A stretch of DNA of 36,729 nt, from positions 1 through 36,729 of the forward strand of contig JALHRF010000031.1 in NCBI GenBank assembly GCA_022841545.1, given 5' to 3'. The stretch is from Bauldia sp. (GTDB taxonomy: Bacteria; Pseudomonadota; Alphaproteobacteria; Rhizobiales; Kaistiaceae). The translations under genes and the position numbers were made by a program. The notes under the pieces were generated by a model. It was not told the DNA's origin. It searched no databases and saw only the letters and a list, made by a program, of their open reading frames with translations. Positions 23,523 to 31,917 of this stretch are shown in pieces; position 1 is the stretch's first letter; each line of letters begins with the position of its first letter.

Positions 23523-24586
23523 CCCACCGCGACCATGACCTTCATTTCCGTGCCGCGCGGGTCGAGCAGCGGTCTAAACCCCTTCTCGACGACGTCCGTC
23601 GCGTCGATCCTGCTGGTGACGAGCTTCTCCACCGGTAGCCGGCCGCTGGCGATCATGTTGATCACCCGCGACCAGCTCGTGATCGGGTAGCACCAAGTCG
23701 CCTCGATCGTGATGTCCTTGTAGGCCCATAGCGCCGGATCGACGGTGGCCTTCCGGATGTGGAGCCCGGTCTGGGTGACGACACCCTGGCTCCGGACCGC
23801 CTCGACGCATGTGTTGAGCGCAGCCTCGATGCCGGAGCACTCGATGGCGGAATCGACGCCGACGCCCTCCTCGGTGTGGTCCTTGATGTATTGAACGACA
23901 TCCATCGTTCCGGGGTCGAGGATGGCGGTCGCGACGCCCAACCGCTCGATATGGCGGCGGCGGTTCTCGTTCGGTTCGCTGACGAAGATCTTGCCTGCGC
24001 CCATCGCGGCGCAGAAGAGCACCACCAGCGCGCCGATCGGCCCGGCGCCGGTGACGAGCACCGTCGTGCCGCCGCTGACCCTCGCACGGTCGACGCCGTA
24101 AAGCGCAACCGCTGCCGGCTCGATCAGCGCGGCCTGCTCGTCCGAGACCTCATCGGGAATGACGACGGCGTTGTAGTCGTTGATCACCGCGTACTCGCCC
24201 ATGCCGCCCCACGCCCAGCTCAGGCCGACGCAGCCCATCCTCGGGCTGAGGTGATGGAGGCCGCGGCGGCTGTAGTAGTCGTCGAGCGGCATCACCAGCG
24301 GCTGGATGGAAAGCCGGTCGCCTTTCTTGATCCGCGACACGTTCCTGCCGACCTCGAGAACCTCTGCGGAGAACTCGTGGCCGAAGATCTGCGGCAAGAC
24401 GGCGCCGGTGAACGAATGCGGCTTGCTTGGGGTCACGATCGGCCCGGCCGCAAATTCATGAAGGTCGGTGCCGCAGATCCCGCAGGTCAACGGCCTTACG
24501 AGCAGTTGGGTATCTCCGACCGTAGCGGGCTCGGCGACCTGGTCGATCCTGATGTCCTCTTTGCCGTAGTAGCGAACCGCGCGCAT
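23519..24586 (-). CDS. Medium-chain alcohol/polyol dehydrogenase without structural-zinc cysteines
   Basis: A 355-residue MDR-family dehydrogenase of the butanediol/sorbitol dehydrogenase type, oxidising an alcohol or polyol with NAD(P). The catalytic zinc set is present: Cys38 in CGICGTDLHEF, His70-Glu71 in GHEFSAEVLEVG, and Glu156 in ALIEPAAVALYGV. The nucleotide fold has GAGPIG at about 180-185. The structural-zinc loop (about 96-118) reads PLVMPLDDYYSRRGLHHLSP, so all four usual cysteines are replaced. The start is ATG 24586 (MRAVRYYGKEDIR) after AAGGGTGATGAC. It follows the CobW gene on the same strand with a gap of about 157 bases, and it ends against the LacI remnant. Confidence 0.9.
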   Translation of the reverse strand: MRAVRYYGKEDIRIDQVAEPATVGDTQLLVRPLTCGICGTDLHEFAAGPIVTPSKPHSFTGAVLPQIFGHEFSAEVLEVGRNVSRIKKGDRLSIQPLVMPLDDYYSRRGLHHLSPRMGCVGLSWAWGGMGEYAVINDYNAVVIPDEVSDEQAALIEPAAVALYGVDRARVSGGTTVLVTGAGPIGALVVLFCAAMGAGKIFVSEPNENRRRHIERLGVATAILDPGTMDVVQYIKDHTEEGVGVDSAIECSGIEAALNTCVEAVRSQGVVTQTGLHIRKATVDPALWAYKDITIEATWCYPITSWSRVINMIASGRLPVEKLVTSRIDATDVVEKGFRPLLDPRGTEMKVMVAVG

Positions 24587-24743
24587 GTCATCACCCTTGG
24601 TTGAGCGGCCTCCCCTGATCTGCGACCGCATGCGAAGTTTCAGTGCCCGTGGAAGGCGACGTTCCTTCCCTTCCGCAGCGCCCTGCCCGTCTCCCGCGAT
24701 GGCGCAGGGCGCGGCCACCACCGCTGGCGACCAAACCCGGACA

Positions 24744-25925
24744 TCATGGCGCTTCCCCGGCCGACCTCGCCATCGCAAGCGCCTTCTGCGCTCTGGTCCG
24801 TGCCTTGAAGGTCCGCGTACTGACGCGATCGAGCAGATCGATGACATCCCTGAGGTTGTTGCGCGGAATACCCTGGGTGATGAAGACGACGCGCGTCCGG
24901 TGATCCTCGTCCGGCCAGCGATCGAGCCAGGTCATGGTGTGGAGGAGATGCTGCGCGCCCTGGATCACGGCAGGGCGGCCGGGCTCCTCGGCGATGTCGA
25001 TGAGCCCCTTCACGCGAAGGAGGCCGGCGCCGAGGTTGCCGGCGATCCCTTCGAGCAGAAACTGCAGTTCGTCGCGCGACAACGCATGCTCACGGGTCAG
25101 CACGAAGCTTTCGATGCCCTTGCCCTCGAGATGAGGGTGACCGTGATGGCGATCGTCGTGATGGTGGTCATGGCCATGATGGCCATCATGGTCATGATCG
25201 TGGCGCTCGCCGGTCCGCTCATGGGCCACCACATCGAGCCAGGGACGTGGATCGGCCGCAGGGTCGGCAGCGTCGAACCCCCTGCTGGTCAGGAGTCTGG
25301 CCACGGTCTCCGGTGCGAAGTCGACCATAGCGATCGTCGCCGACGGGTTGATGCGCCGGAGATCGGCCCGGATCGTCTCGGCCGCGGCTTCGCGCTCGTC
25401 GCCGAGGAGGTCGAGCTTGGTGATGCGGATCTCGTCGGCGAGCGCCACCTGCCGCACCGACTCTTCGTGCTCTCTCGCGGTGTCGGCCCAGTTGACGGCA
25501 TCGACCAGGGTGACGACGCTCGCCACGCGATAGAGCCCATCGAGCGTCGGTTCGGAGAGGAACGCCTGGAGCACCGGTCCCGGCTCGGCGAGACCGGAGG
25601 ATTCGATGACGACGTTGTCGAAGAAGGGCATCTCTCCGGCCTGCCGGGAATGGAATAGCGAATTCAACGTGCCGACGAGATCGCCGCGGACGGTGCAGCA
25701 GAGGCATCCGTTCTCGAGGATCACCACCGAGTCCGAGCTCCGCGCGAAGAGCTTCTGGTCGAGCCCGACCTCGCCAAACTCGTTCACCACGACGACGGTC
25801 CGGCTCAGGTCGGGCGAACGCAGCGCCGCGTTGATCAGCGTCGTCTTCCCGCAACCGAGGAAGCCGGTGACCAAGGTCACCGGGATTCGGCTTTTCAAGT
25901 CGCGGAGGCCGCCCGTTTCCGGCAT
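24744..25925 (-). CDS. COG0523 (CobW/Zng1-like) G3E GTPase, putative metal chaperone
   Basis: A 393-residue G3E-family GTPase. It has Walker A GFLGCGKTT (21-29), the family metal motif ENGCLCCTV with Cys74-x-Cys76-Cys77, Walker B-like VVIESSGLAEPGPV, and TKLD (169-172) as the guanine-specificity motif. A His/Asp-rich loop lies at 242-265 (about 13 His), typical of metal-loading members. The C-terminal CobW domain starts near 270 and includes LLRVKGLIDIAEEPGRPAVI. Such proteins hand a metal, often zinc, to client enzymes. The start is ATG 25925. It lies 7 bases after the M24 gene, and two neighbours are metal-dependent enzymes (M24 protein and zinc dehydrogenase), which are good client candidates. 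Confidence 0.93.
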   Translation of the reverse strand: MPETGGLRDLKSRIPVTLVTGFLGCGKTTLINAALRSPDLSRTVVVVNEFGEVGLDQKLFARSSDSVVILENGCLCCTVRGDLVGTLNSLFHSRQAGEMPFFDNVVIESSGLAEPGPVLQAFLSEPTLDGLYRVASVVTLVDAVNWADTAREHEESVRQVALADEIRITKLDLLGDEREAAAETIRADLRRINPSATIAMVDFAPETVARLLTSRGFDAADPAADPRPWLDVVAHERTGERHDHDHDGHHGHDHHHDDRHHGHPHLEGKGIESFVLTREHALSRDELQFLLEGIAGNLGAGLLRVKGLIDIAEEPGRPAVIQGAQHLLHTMTWLDRWPDEDHRTRVVFITQGIPRNNLRDVIDLLDRVSTRTFKARTRAQKALAMARSAGEAP

Positions 25926-25932
25926 GACCGGC

Positions 25933-27186
25933 TCAGAAGACCTCGCATCCGGGCAGGCCGCACGAGATGAGGTGGTCGGACGGGAAGTTGGTGATGATCT
26001 CGCACCCATCCGTGGTGACGACCACCTCTTCCTCGATACGCGCTGCGCCAGAGCCGTCGTCGGCCCCCTTCCAGGTCTCGAGCGCGAAGACCATGCCTTC
26101 CTGGAGCGGACGGTTCTGGCCGCGATAGCGCTTCGAGAACACCGGCCGCTCCCACAGCGAAAGGCCGACGCCGTGACCATACTGGAGGAGGAAGGCCTCC
26201 TCCTCGTCGCGGTAGCCGAACTCGTGCGCGTCGGGCCACACCGAGGCGACTTCGTCGGGCGTGACGCCGGCCTTGATCATGTCGATCGAGGCGCTGATCC
26301 ATTTCGACGCCGTCTCGTAGGCATCGATCTGGTGCTTGTTGGGCTCGCCGCAGATGAAAGTGCGGTAGTAGCAGGTACGGTAACCGTTGAACGAGTGCAT
26401 GATGTCCAGGAAGATCATGTCGCCGGGCTGGATCATGCGATCGGAGAAGGTGTGCGAATGCGGACGGCCGCGGCGCCCCGATACCGAATTCACGCATTCG
26501 ACGCGCTCGGAGCCCATGCGGAAAAGCCGGTCATTGGCGATCGCGACGAGTTCGTTTTCCTTCGTGCCAGGCCGGATCGCACGGACGATGTCGACATACG
26601 TGGCATCGACCATCGCCGCGGCCATCTTGAGCAGTTCGATTTCGTCACCCGTCTTGATCTCGCGCGCGTCGAGCATCGCCTGCTGGCCGTCGACGACCTC
26701 AATGCCCTCCGACTCGAGCGCCCGGATCATGCCGATCTCGAGGAGATCGATGCCGAGCGGCTCGTTCGCGACACCGTAGTGGACAAGCGCCTTCTTGATC
26801 TGGCGGGCGAAATCGTGCTGAGCGTTCATCTGCGGCGGCACCGCGCCCACCATGGTCGTGATCGGCGCAGCAACGTTGTCGGCGATCCACGGCGAGGAGA
26901 TCCGCTTGGCCGGCGGCGCGGGATCCCACAGGAACGGCTTGCCCTCCGCCGGGCAGAGCGCATACCGGTAGGCCTTGTCGCGCGCCCACTCGCCGATATG
27001 CGTCGACGTCACGTAGCGGATGTTGTCGAAGTTGAAGCACAGGACTGCGCCGAGGCCGGCAAACTTGACCGCCTTCTGGGCGCGCTCAAGGCGCTCCAGG
27101 GAGAGGCGATGGTAGTCGATCCCCTGCTCCCAGTCCTTCGCCATCTGCCCCCAGGCAGCGGTGGCGTGTGGGCTGTTGTACCTCAT
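25933..27186 (-). CDS. Divergent M24 (creatinase/aminopeptidase P-like) protein
   Basis: A 417-residue M24 pita-bread protein with a creatinase-like N-terminal domain (about 25-165) and a C-terminal M24 domain (about 175-405). Expected metal ligands: Asp261 in MIFLDIMHSFNGYR, His338 in YGHGVGLS, Glu370 in MVFALETW and Glu385 in ARIEEEVVV. The second Asp ligand position is Cys272 (GYRTCYYRTF), and the His of the usual HExP is Trp345 (SLWERP). This is not a classical peptidase site. Related altered M24 proteins include creatinase, ectoine hydrolase and the lyase DddP, so the substrate may be a small amide or other compound. It is the first gene of a three-gene minus-strand operon. Confidence 0.88.
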   Translation of the reverse strand: MRYNSPHATAAWGQMAKDWEQGIDYHRLSLERLERAQKAVKFAGLGAVLCFNFDNIRYVTSTHIGEWARDKAYRYALCPAEGKPFLWDPAPPAKRISSPWIADNVAAPITTMVGAVPPQMNAQHDFARQIKKALVHYGVANEPLGIDLLEIGMIRALESEGIEVVDGQQAMLDAREIKTGDEIELLKMAAAMVDATYVDIVRAIRPGTKENELVAIANDRLFRMGSERVECVNSVSGRRGRPHSHTFSDRMIQPGDMIFLDIMHSFNGYRTCYYRTFICGEPNKHQIDAYETASKWISASIDMIKAGVTPDEVASVWPDAHEFGYRDEEEAFLLQYGHGVGLSLWERPVFSKRYRGQNRPLQEGMVFALETWKGADDGSGAARIEEEVVVTTDGCEIITNFPSDHLISCGLPGCEVF

Positions 27187-27627
27187 CCTTCCTCCCTCGA
27201 GATCGCCCCCAGGTCAGGTCCGTGACCCGTCTGGGTCTCAGGCAGACTCCTCGCCGAGCCGCTCTTCGTCGGTTGAAGCCAGGACGTGAAGGAGGCCGGG
27301 CATCCGGACCCAAGGCTCCGGCCGCCACCACTCGGGCCGGCTATGCCGATGAAGCGCACGGTCACGTCCTCACCCTCCCTTTTGTCCGGACAGTGCCAAA
27401 GTTCCGCTGGCCATTGGGGCGGGAAATCGTCAAAATGAATGTTTCAGCGGCCGAGACTGTCGCCGGTTGGCGTCCTGATGAAGACGTGGCGAAAATGTTG
27501 AAATTGCAGGAGTTTGGGGTGTGAAGCGTCCTTGCGACGCTGGACACGGTTAACCCCGATCCGACTCCCAATCGTCGCCGGCGGTCTCCGTGGCCATGGG
27601 GAGGAACCCGAACGTGACTGTCGCCGA
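27187..27627. other. Divergent promoter region between the M24 operon and the winged-helix/SBP gene
   Basis: 440 bases without a gene. It carries the 11-mer TCAAAATGAAT at 27430-27440 and a small hairpin CCGGCC/GGCCGG at 27318-27340. The part 27400-27530 is richer in A and T than the flanks and probably holds the promoters. No clear -35/-10 pair could be settled. Confidence 0.5.
27430..27440. promoter_or_regulatory. Shared 11-mer, candidate operator (copy 1)
   Basis: TCAAAATGAAT within GAAATCG-TCAAAATGAAT-GTTTC; GAAA and TTTC flank it symmetrically. The same 11-mer occurs at 29395-29405, the next intergenic region, after GAAACC. Both lie beside the winged-helix/SBP gene, so it may be that regulator's binding site. 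Confidence 0.4.
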
Positions 27628-29331
27628 ATGACCGAGCACGAACTCCTGCGGATCATCGCATTTCTCGAGCGCGTGCGGGTGCCGTTTCAGCAACACATCC
27701 CGGTAGCTGAGGAAGACGCGACGTGGAACATGCTTCTCTTCCTCGTCAAGAGTCACCTGACCGGCACGCCGGTGGCGATTTCGGCGCTGGCCTCTGTCTC
27801 GAAGGTTCCGGTGGCAACCGCGCTCCGGCGCATCCATGCCCTCATTGAGCGCGGCGACATCGTCAAGAAGAGCATCAGCACCACCGGCAAGCGCTTTCGC
27901 CTGGAGCCGAGCGAGGCGCTGCTCGAGAGCTTCGTTCGGTACGCGCGGAGCATCAAGCTCCTGCTTGCCGAGACCTTCGGATTCAAATCCAAGGCCGACA
28001 GCGAAGAGGACTACTATTTCGGCGGTTCGTACTTCGCCGCCCAGATCATCCCGCCGCCGCGGCTGATCGAGAGCCTCTTCAGCGGGCAGCGGGAGATCAA
28101 GTTCCTGCTCAACGACGACAACTACTTCCTGTCGATGCGCAACATGTGGTCGGACTTCCGCAGCAACATGTCCTCCGGCAGGAGCTTCGACCTCAGAAAA
28201 CTGCCGCAGCTCCATGAGCGGGTGATCGAGAACGCCCGGCGGAGCGAATCCGAATACGATATCGTCGCCATCAACGCGCCGTGGCTCGGCGAGGCCGTGA
28301 AGAAGGGGCTGGTGATCCCCCTCGACTCGCACATCAAGCAGGCTTCGATCTCGCCGCTCGACTTCCACCCATCGGTCTGGTCGATGGGGTCCTGGCGCGG
28401 CGAGCAGTACGGGGTTCCGATCTACTGCACGATCGAACTGCTCGCGGTCCGGAAGGATCTTTTCGAGCGGGACAAGATCGACGCCCCCGCCACCTTCGAC
28501 AAGACCATCGCCGCGGCAACGCATTTCCATACGCCCGAGAAGGGGCAATACGGCATTGCCTGGAATGGCGGTCGAGGCATGCCCATCGCCTCGACCTTCA
28601 TGTTCCTCATGGGCTGTTGCGGCGAGTCCATCCTGCGCATCCCCAAGTCCAGCCTGTCCCATGGCGTCGACGAGGCGCGCGGCGAACAGCTCCGGCCACA
28701 GATTGATTCCGAAGCGGGGCTGCATGTCCTCAGCTATCTGCATGAGCTCCTTGCGGTCTCGCCGCCGGACATCCTGGAGATGGACTGGGACCGCCGCACG
28801 ACCTCCTTCCTCTCCGGACAGACCGCGCTCGCCTATTGCTGGACGGTGCGTGCGGCGCGATTTGAAACCGACGTCAGCTCGGCGGTGAAGCGCAAGGTCA
28901 ACTACCTCCCGCAGCCGCGTGGACCCGGCGGTGCGTCGAACAATCCGATTGGCGGCTTCCTGCTCTGCATCCCGGCAAACCTGCCGGAGGAGCGCATCGA
29001 GCTGGCCTTCGAGGCGATCGCCTGGATGACCTCGCCCGAGGCGATGAAGGCCAACGTTCAGAACGGCTTTCCCGTCGCGCCGCGTTTCAGCGTGTCGGCT
29101 GACCCGGAGGCGGCCGCGACATCGCCGATCGTCAGCATCGTCGACCGTCTCGCCAAGCGGAACATGCTCAAGGCCTGGCCGCGACCTCCCGTACCCGAAT
29201 ACCTCTCGCTCGAGGCAATCCTCGGCGAGGAAATCCACAGCGCGCTGCGCGGCGAGGCCTCCGACCGTGGAGCGCTGAAGGCGGCGCAGGAGAAGGCCGA
29301 CAAGATCATGCGCGCGGCGGGATACTACTGA
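27628..29331 (+). CDS. Winged-helix / solute-binding-protein fusion, probable one-component regulator
   Basis: A 567-residue protein with two parts. Residues about 30-100 form a MarR-like winged helix (NMLLFLVKSHLTGTPVAISA, then VPVATALRRIHALIERGDIV). Residues about 155-567 have the pattern of a family 1 extracellular solute-binding protein: EIKFLLNDDNYFLSMRNMWS, DIVAINAPWLGEAVKKGLVI, YGVPIYCTIELLAVRKDLFE, and the late AFEAIAWMTSPEAMK. There is no signal peptide and no membrane segment, so the binding domain should work in the cytoplasm as a ligand sensor. The start is ATG 27628; an upstream in-frame GTG/ATG extension (from 27514) adds unlikely Arg-rich residues. It sits between a catabolic operon and an importer operon and probably controls both. 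Confidence 0.85.
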   Translation: MTEHELLRIIAFLERVRVPFQQHIPVAEEDATWNMLLFLVKSHLTGTPVAISALASVSKVPVATALRRIHALIERGDIVKKSISTTGKRFRLEPSEALLESFVRYARSIKLLLAETFGFKSKADSEEDYYFGGSYFAAQIIPPPRLIESLFSGQREIKFLLNDDNYFLSMRNMWSDFRSNMSSGRSFDLRKLPQLHERVIENARRSESEYDIVAINAPWLGEAVKKGLVIPLDSHIKQASISPLDFHPSVWSMGSWRGEQYGVPIYCTIELLAVRKDLFERDKIDAPATFDKTIAAATHFHTPEKGQYGIAWNGGRGMPIASTFMFLMGCCGESILRIPKSSLSHGVDEARGEQLRPQIDSEAGLHVLSYLHELLAVSPPDILEMDWDRRTTSFLSGQTALAYCWTVRAARFETDVSSAVKRKVNYLPQPRGPGGASNNPIGGFLLCIPANLPEERIELAFEAIAWMTSPEAMKANVQNGFPVAPRFSVSADPEAAATSPIVSIVDRLAKRNMLKAWPRPPVPEYLSLEAILGEEIHSALRGEASDRGALKAAQEKADKIMRAAGYY

Positions 29332-29767
29332 GATCGGCCGACGGTCGCGCCACCCGACCTTCACTCGACGGGGCGGGCGGCGACCCGAGAAACCTCAAAA
29401 TGAATATCTTCCCGATATACCCCTCCCGAGGGGGGCGGTTAACTATCGCCGAACGCTTGGGAGGGCGTTCCCCCAGGGCGCCGGTGTCGCGGTGCCTGTG
29501 GTGGGCCGAGGCCGATCCGGCGGGCCACGACGACGGAATATCCTCCCAATCCGTTCGGTGGGAGGAAACGATGTCCGCCATGGCGGGAGGGGCTTGTCTC
29601 GCAGATGCGGGGCTCGCCAGTCCGATGCGACACAGGCCGCACCGCGCCGCCGCGCCGCGCGAGGCGCGTTCGCCTGTAGCGCTGCGGCCAACGCGGATCG
29701 GACGCGGTTCCCCCATTCATGCAGGCATGGCCGGCGCGCGGCGCATCCCACGGGCGGTCACTCGAGC
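29332..29767. other. Promoter region of the second ABC operon
   Basis: About 435 bases without a gene. It holds TCAAAATGAAT (29395-29405) and a hairpin CCCCT-CCCG-AGGGG (29420-29433) that may end the regulator transcript. The remainder is GC-rich and open in several frames, but no translation resembles a protein. Confidence 0.5.
29395..29405. promoter_or_regulatory. Shared 11-mer, candidate operator (copy 2)
   Basis: TCAAAATGAAT, preceded by GAAACC and followed by ATCTTCC; identical over 11 bases to 27430-27440. It lies upstream of the ABC permease gene, about 360 bases from its start. Confidence 0.4.
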
Positions 29768-30856
29768 ATGACACGGAGTGAACCCTCCGTGACAGCAACA
29801 CTGCGAGAGAGCGCCGGTGCGCCGGGTTCCGGTGAGATCACCGTCCCGAGCCGGCTCCAGACCCTGTTCGCGACCCGACTGGCCCGCAGTTTCGTCACCG
29901 TTCTGATCTCGACCGTGGCGCTGATTGTCGTCTGCTACGTCTTCGCGCCATCGAGCATTTCAGCCGGCGCGCTGTCGGGAAGCCTGCCGTTTGCGGCGGT
30001 TCTGGCAATTGTCGGCCTGGGCCAGATGCTGGTGGTGCAGCAGGGCGGATTCGACCTCTCCGTCGCCGGGAGCGTGTCCCTCGCCGTCGTTATCTCGACC
30101 CACGTGCCGGCCGGCGACAACGCGCTGCTCCTCCAGGCGATCCTGATCGCCGTGGCCTTCGCCATTGCAGCCGGCATTCTCAACGGGGTGCTCGTCGCCC
30201 TCCTCCGGCTCAACGCGATCATCGCGACGATCGGGACGAATGCGCTTCTCTACGGCGCCGTGTTCGCGATCTCCGGCGGCGTTCCGAGGATCACCACGCC
30301 GCTGCTCGCGGAAATCGCGGGTGGCGAGACATTCGGCATCGCCAACGCAGTCTTCTTCGCCCTCGCGGCGCTGCTCGCCGTCTCCTTCATCATGAAGAAG
30401 ACGGTCGGGGGTAGGCGATTCGAGGCGATCGGCGCCAATCCACTTGTCGCCCGCGCGGTCGGGCTGCCGGTGAGGCTGCAGATGCTGGCCTATGTCTACG
30501 CGCAGCTCCTCTATTGCCTGGCCGGCATCCTCATTGCAGGGATCACCCGCGAGCCGACGGCCTTCCAGGGCGACTCGCTCCTGCTCCCGTCGGTCGCTGT
30601 CGTCGTTCTCGGCGGAACCTCACTGCTTGGCGGACGCGGCTTCCCGATCTCGACGGTCATTGCTGCGTTCTTCCTCAACCAACTGAGCCAGTTCGCGCTC
30701 GCGATCGGCGTCCCCTACTCCGCGCAGACCATCATCCAGGCGCTCGCCCTGGGTTTTGGCATCGGCGTCTACTCGATCCGGTGGGCAAGAAAAACCAACC
30801 GGCCTGCAAGGCCATCAAGAATGGAGGAAAGCCGCAATGAAGTACTCGCAGCATAG
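29768..30856 (+). CDS. ABC transporter permease (RbsC/LsrC type), stand-alone
   Basis: A 362-residue membrane protein of the BPD_transp_2 family. The family signature is GLGQMLVVQQGGFDLSVAGS and the late ATPase-contact loop is VAVVVLGGTSLLGGRGF. The N-terminal 40 residues are hydrophilic. ATG 29768 is taken as the start; GTG 29789, preceded by CGGAG, is equally possible. The binding-protein gene overlaps its end by 20 bases. Because the ATPase of this operon carries its own fused permease domain, this protein probably makes the other half of a heterodimeric channel, as LsrC and LsrD do in the AI-2 importer. Substrate unknown. Confidence 0.93.
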   Translation: MTRSEPSVTATLRESAGAPGSGEITVPSRLQTLFATRLARSFVTVLISTVALIVVCYVFAPSSISAGALSGSLPFAAVLAIVGLGQMLVVQQGGFDLSVAGSVSLAVVISTHVPAGDNALLLQAILIAVAFAIAAGILNGVLVALLRLNAIIATIGTNALLYGAVFAISGGVPRITTPLLAEIAGGETFGIANAVFFALAALLAVSFIMKKTVGGRRFEAIGANPLVARAVGLPVRLQMLAYVYAQLLYCLAGILIAGITREPTAFQGDSLLLPSVAVVVLGGTSLLGGRGFPISTVIAAFFLNQLSQFALAIGVPYSAQTIIQALALGFGIGVYSIRWARKTNRPARPSRMEESRNEVLAA

Positions 30857-31904
30857 AGGCCAGCTCATCCTGGCAGCCGGAGCCCTTGCCCTCGCCGTCG
30901 GCGCCTCGGCGGCAAACGCCCAGGACAGGCCGTCCTGGTGCGGTCCGAACGAGGCGTCGCTCGCGCTTCTTGACGGCTTCGGCGGCAACAGCTGGCGCCT
31001 GGTCACGACGGCTTCGGGCAAGGCGGAAGCCGAGAAATGCCCGAGCATCACCGAGTATCAGTACGCCGACGGCCAGGGGAACACGCAGAAGGCCATCTCC
31101 GACATCAACAGCTTCGCCGCCCGCGGGATCGACGCGCTGGTGGTGTTCGGCGACGCCGGGCCGGCGGTGCTTCCGGCGCTCACCAATGCTTTCCGCGCCG
31201 GCAGGGTCGTGGTTCCGTATCGGGTCACAGTCGGCGGCGAGGAAGGGGTCAACTATACGAAATATGTCGGCACCGACTCACGCGAAGATGGAGTCGCCTG
31301 GGGCAACTGGATCAAGAGCATCCTGCCCGACGGCGGCAACGTGCTCTTCCTCAGCGGCCCCGCCGGAAACAGCCAGGGGCTGACGGAACTCGAAGGCCTG
31401 AAGTCGGTACTCGATGACAAATACGTGTTCATCAACTCGCCGCCCTTCGCCGTCACCAACTGGGATCCGGCTCTGACCCAGCAGGTCTTGACCGCGGAAA
31501 TCTCGAAGCACGACAAGATCGACGTCATCGTTTCCGACTTCGGGCCCTCTCTGGTGGGCGCCCTGCCCGTGTTCGGCAAGTTCAACCGGTCGATCCCCGC
31601 GATTGCCACCTCCGACGGCAATTCGCTGGGCTGCTTCTGGACGGAGAACCAGGCGGCCAACCCCGACTTCAAGCTGTTCACCCGTGCAACCGGCAATGAC
31701 AATGTGCGCCTTGCCGTTCAGTGGGCGGTGGCCCTGGCGACCGGTGGCGAGCCGCCGACCGCCGATACGTTCCAGGCGTCGAACTTCGAGAATTCGGTAA
31801 CCGGCGAGCCGAGCCAGGTACAGTGCCGACCCGACCTTCCGGGTTCGATATACCTGTCGGCCGAACTGTCCGGCGACGACCAGGCCAAAGCCGTCGGCCA
31901 GTAG
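30837..31904 (+). CDS. ABC transporter periplasmic binding protein, second system
   Basis: A 355-residue binding protein of the Peripla_BP_4 type. A signal peptide covers about residues 1-28 (ending ASAANAQ). The mature part has FAARGIDALVVFGDAGPAVL, the usual first-domain strand and helix, and a later NVLFLSGPAGNSQGLTELEG matching the second domain. Four Cys are present in the mature protein (WCGPNE, KCPS, GCFW, QCRP), more than usual, and may form disulfides. The start ATG 30837 follows GGAGGAAAGCCGC and lies inside the end of the permease gene. A strong hairpin after the stop probably sets the ratio of this protein to the downstream ATPase-permease. Confidence 0.92.
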   Translation: MKYSQHRGQLILAAGALALAVGASAANAQDRPSWCGPNEASLALLDGFGGNSWRLVTTASGKAEAEKCPSITEYQYADGQGNTQKAISDINSFAARGIDALVVFGDAGPAVLPALTNAFRAGRVVVPYRVTVGGEEGVNYTKYVGTDSREDGVAWGNWIKSILPDGGNVLFLSGPAGNSQGLTELEGLKSVLDDKYVFINSPPFAVTNWDPALTQQVLTAEISKHDKIDVIVSDFGPSLVGALPVFGKFNRSIPAIATSDGNSLGCFWTENQAANPDFKLFTRATGNDNVRLAVQWAVALATGGEPPTADTFQASNFENSVTGEPSQVQCRPDLPGSIYLSAELSGDDQAKAVGQ

Positions 31905-31917
31905 CCTCTTGACCTGT

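Noticed and set aside
25133-25203. Repeated CATGATGG/ATGGTCATG triplets as a DNA repeat or small CRISPR-like array
   Set aside because: They encode the His-rich loop of the GTPase; the repeat comes from His/Asp codons. No CRISPR repeats or spacers are present in the window.
25933-27186. Naming the M24 protein a DMSP lyase (DddP)
   Set aside because: It shares the fold and an altered site with DddP, but the metal-ligand pattern differs and the neighbourhood gives no DMSP genes.
29492-29767. N-terminal extension of the stand-alone permease from 29492
   Set aside because: Arg/Gly-rich translation through a promoter region; ATG 29768 or GTG 29789 gives a normal permease.
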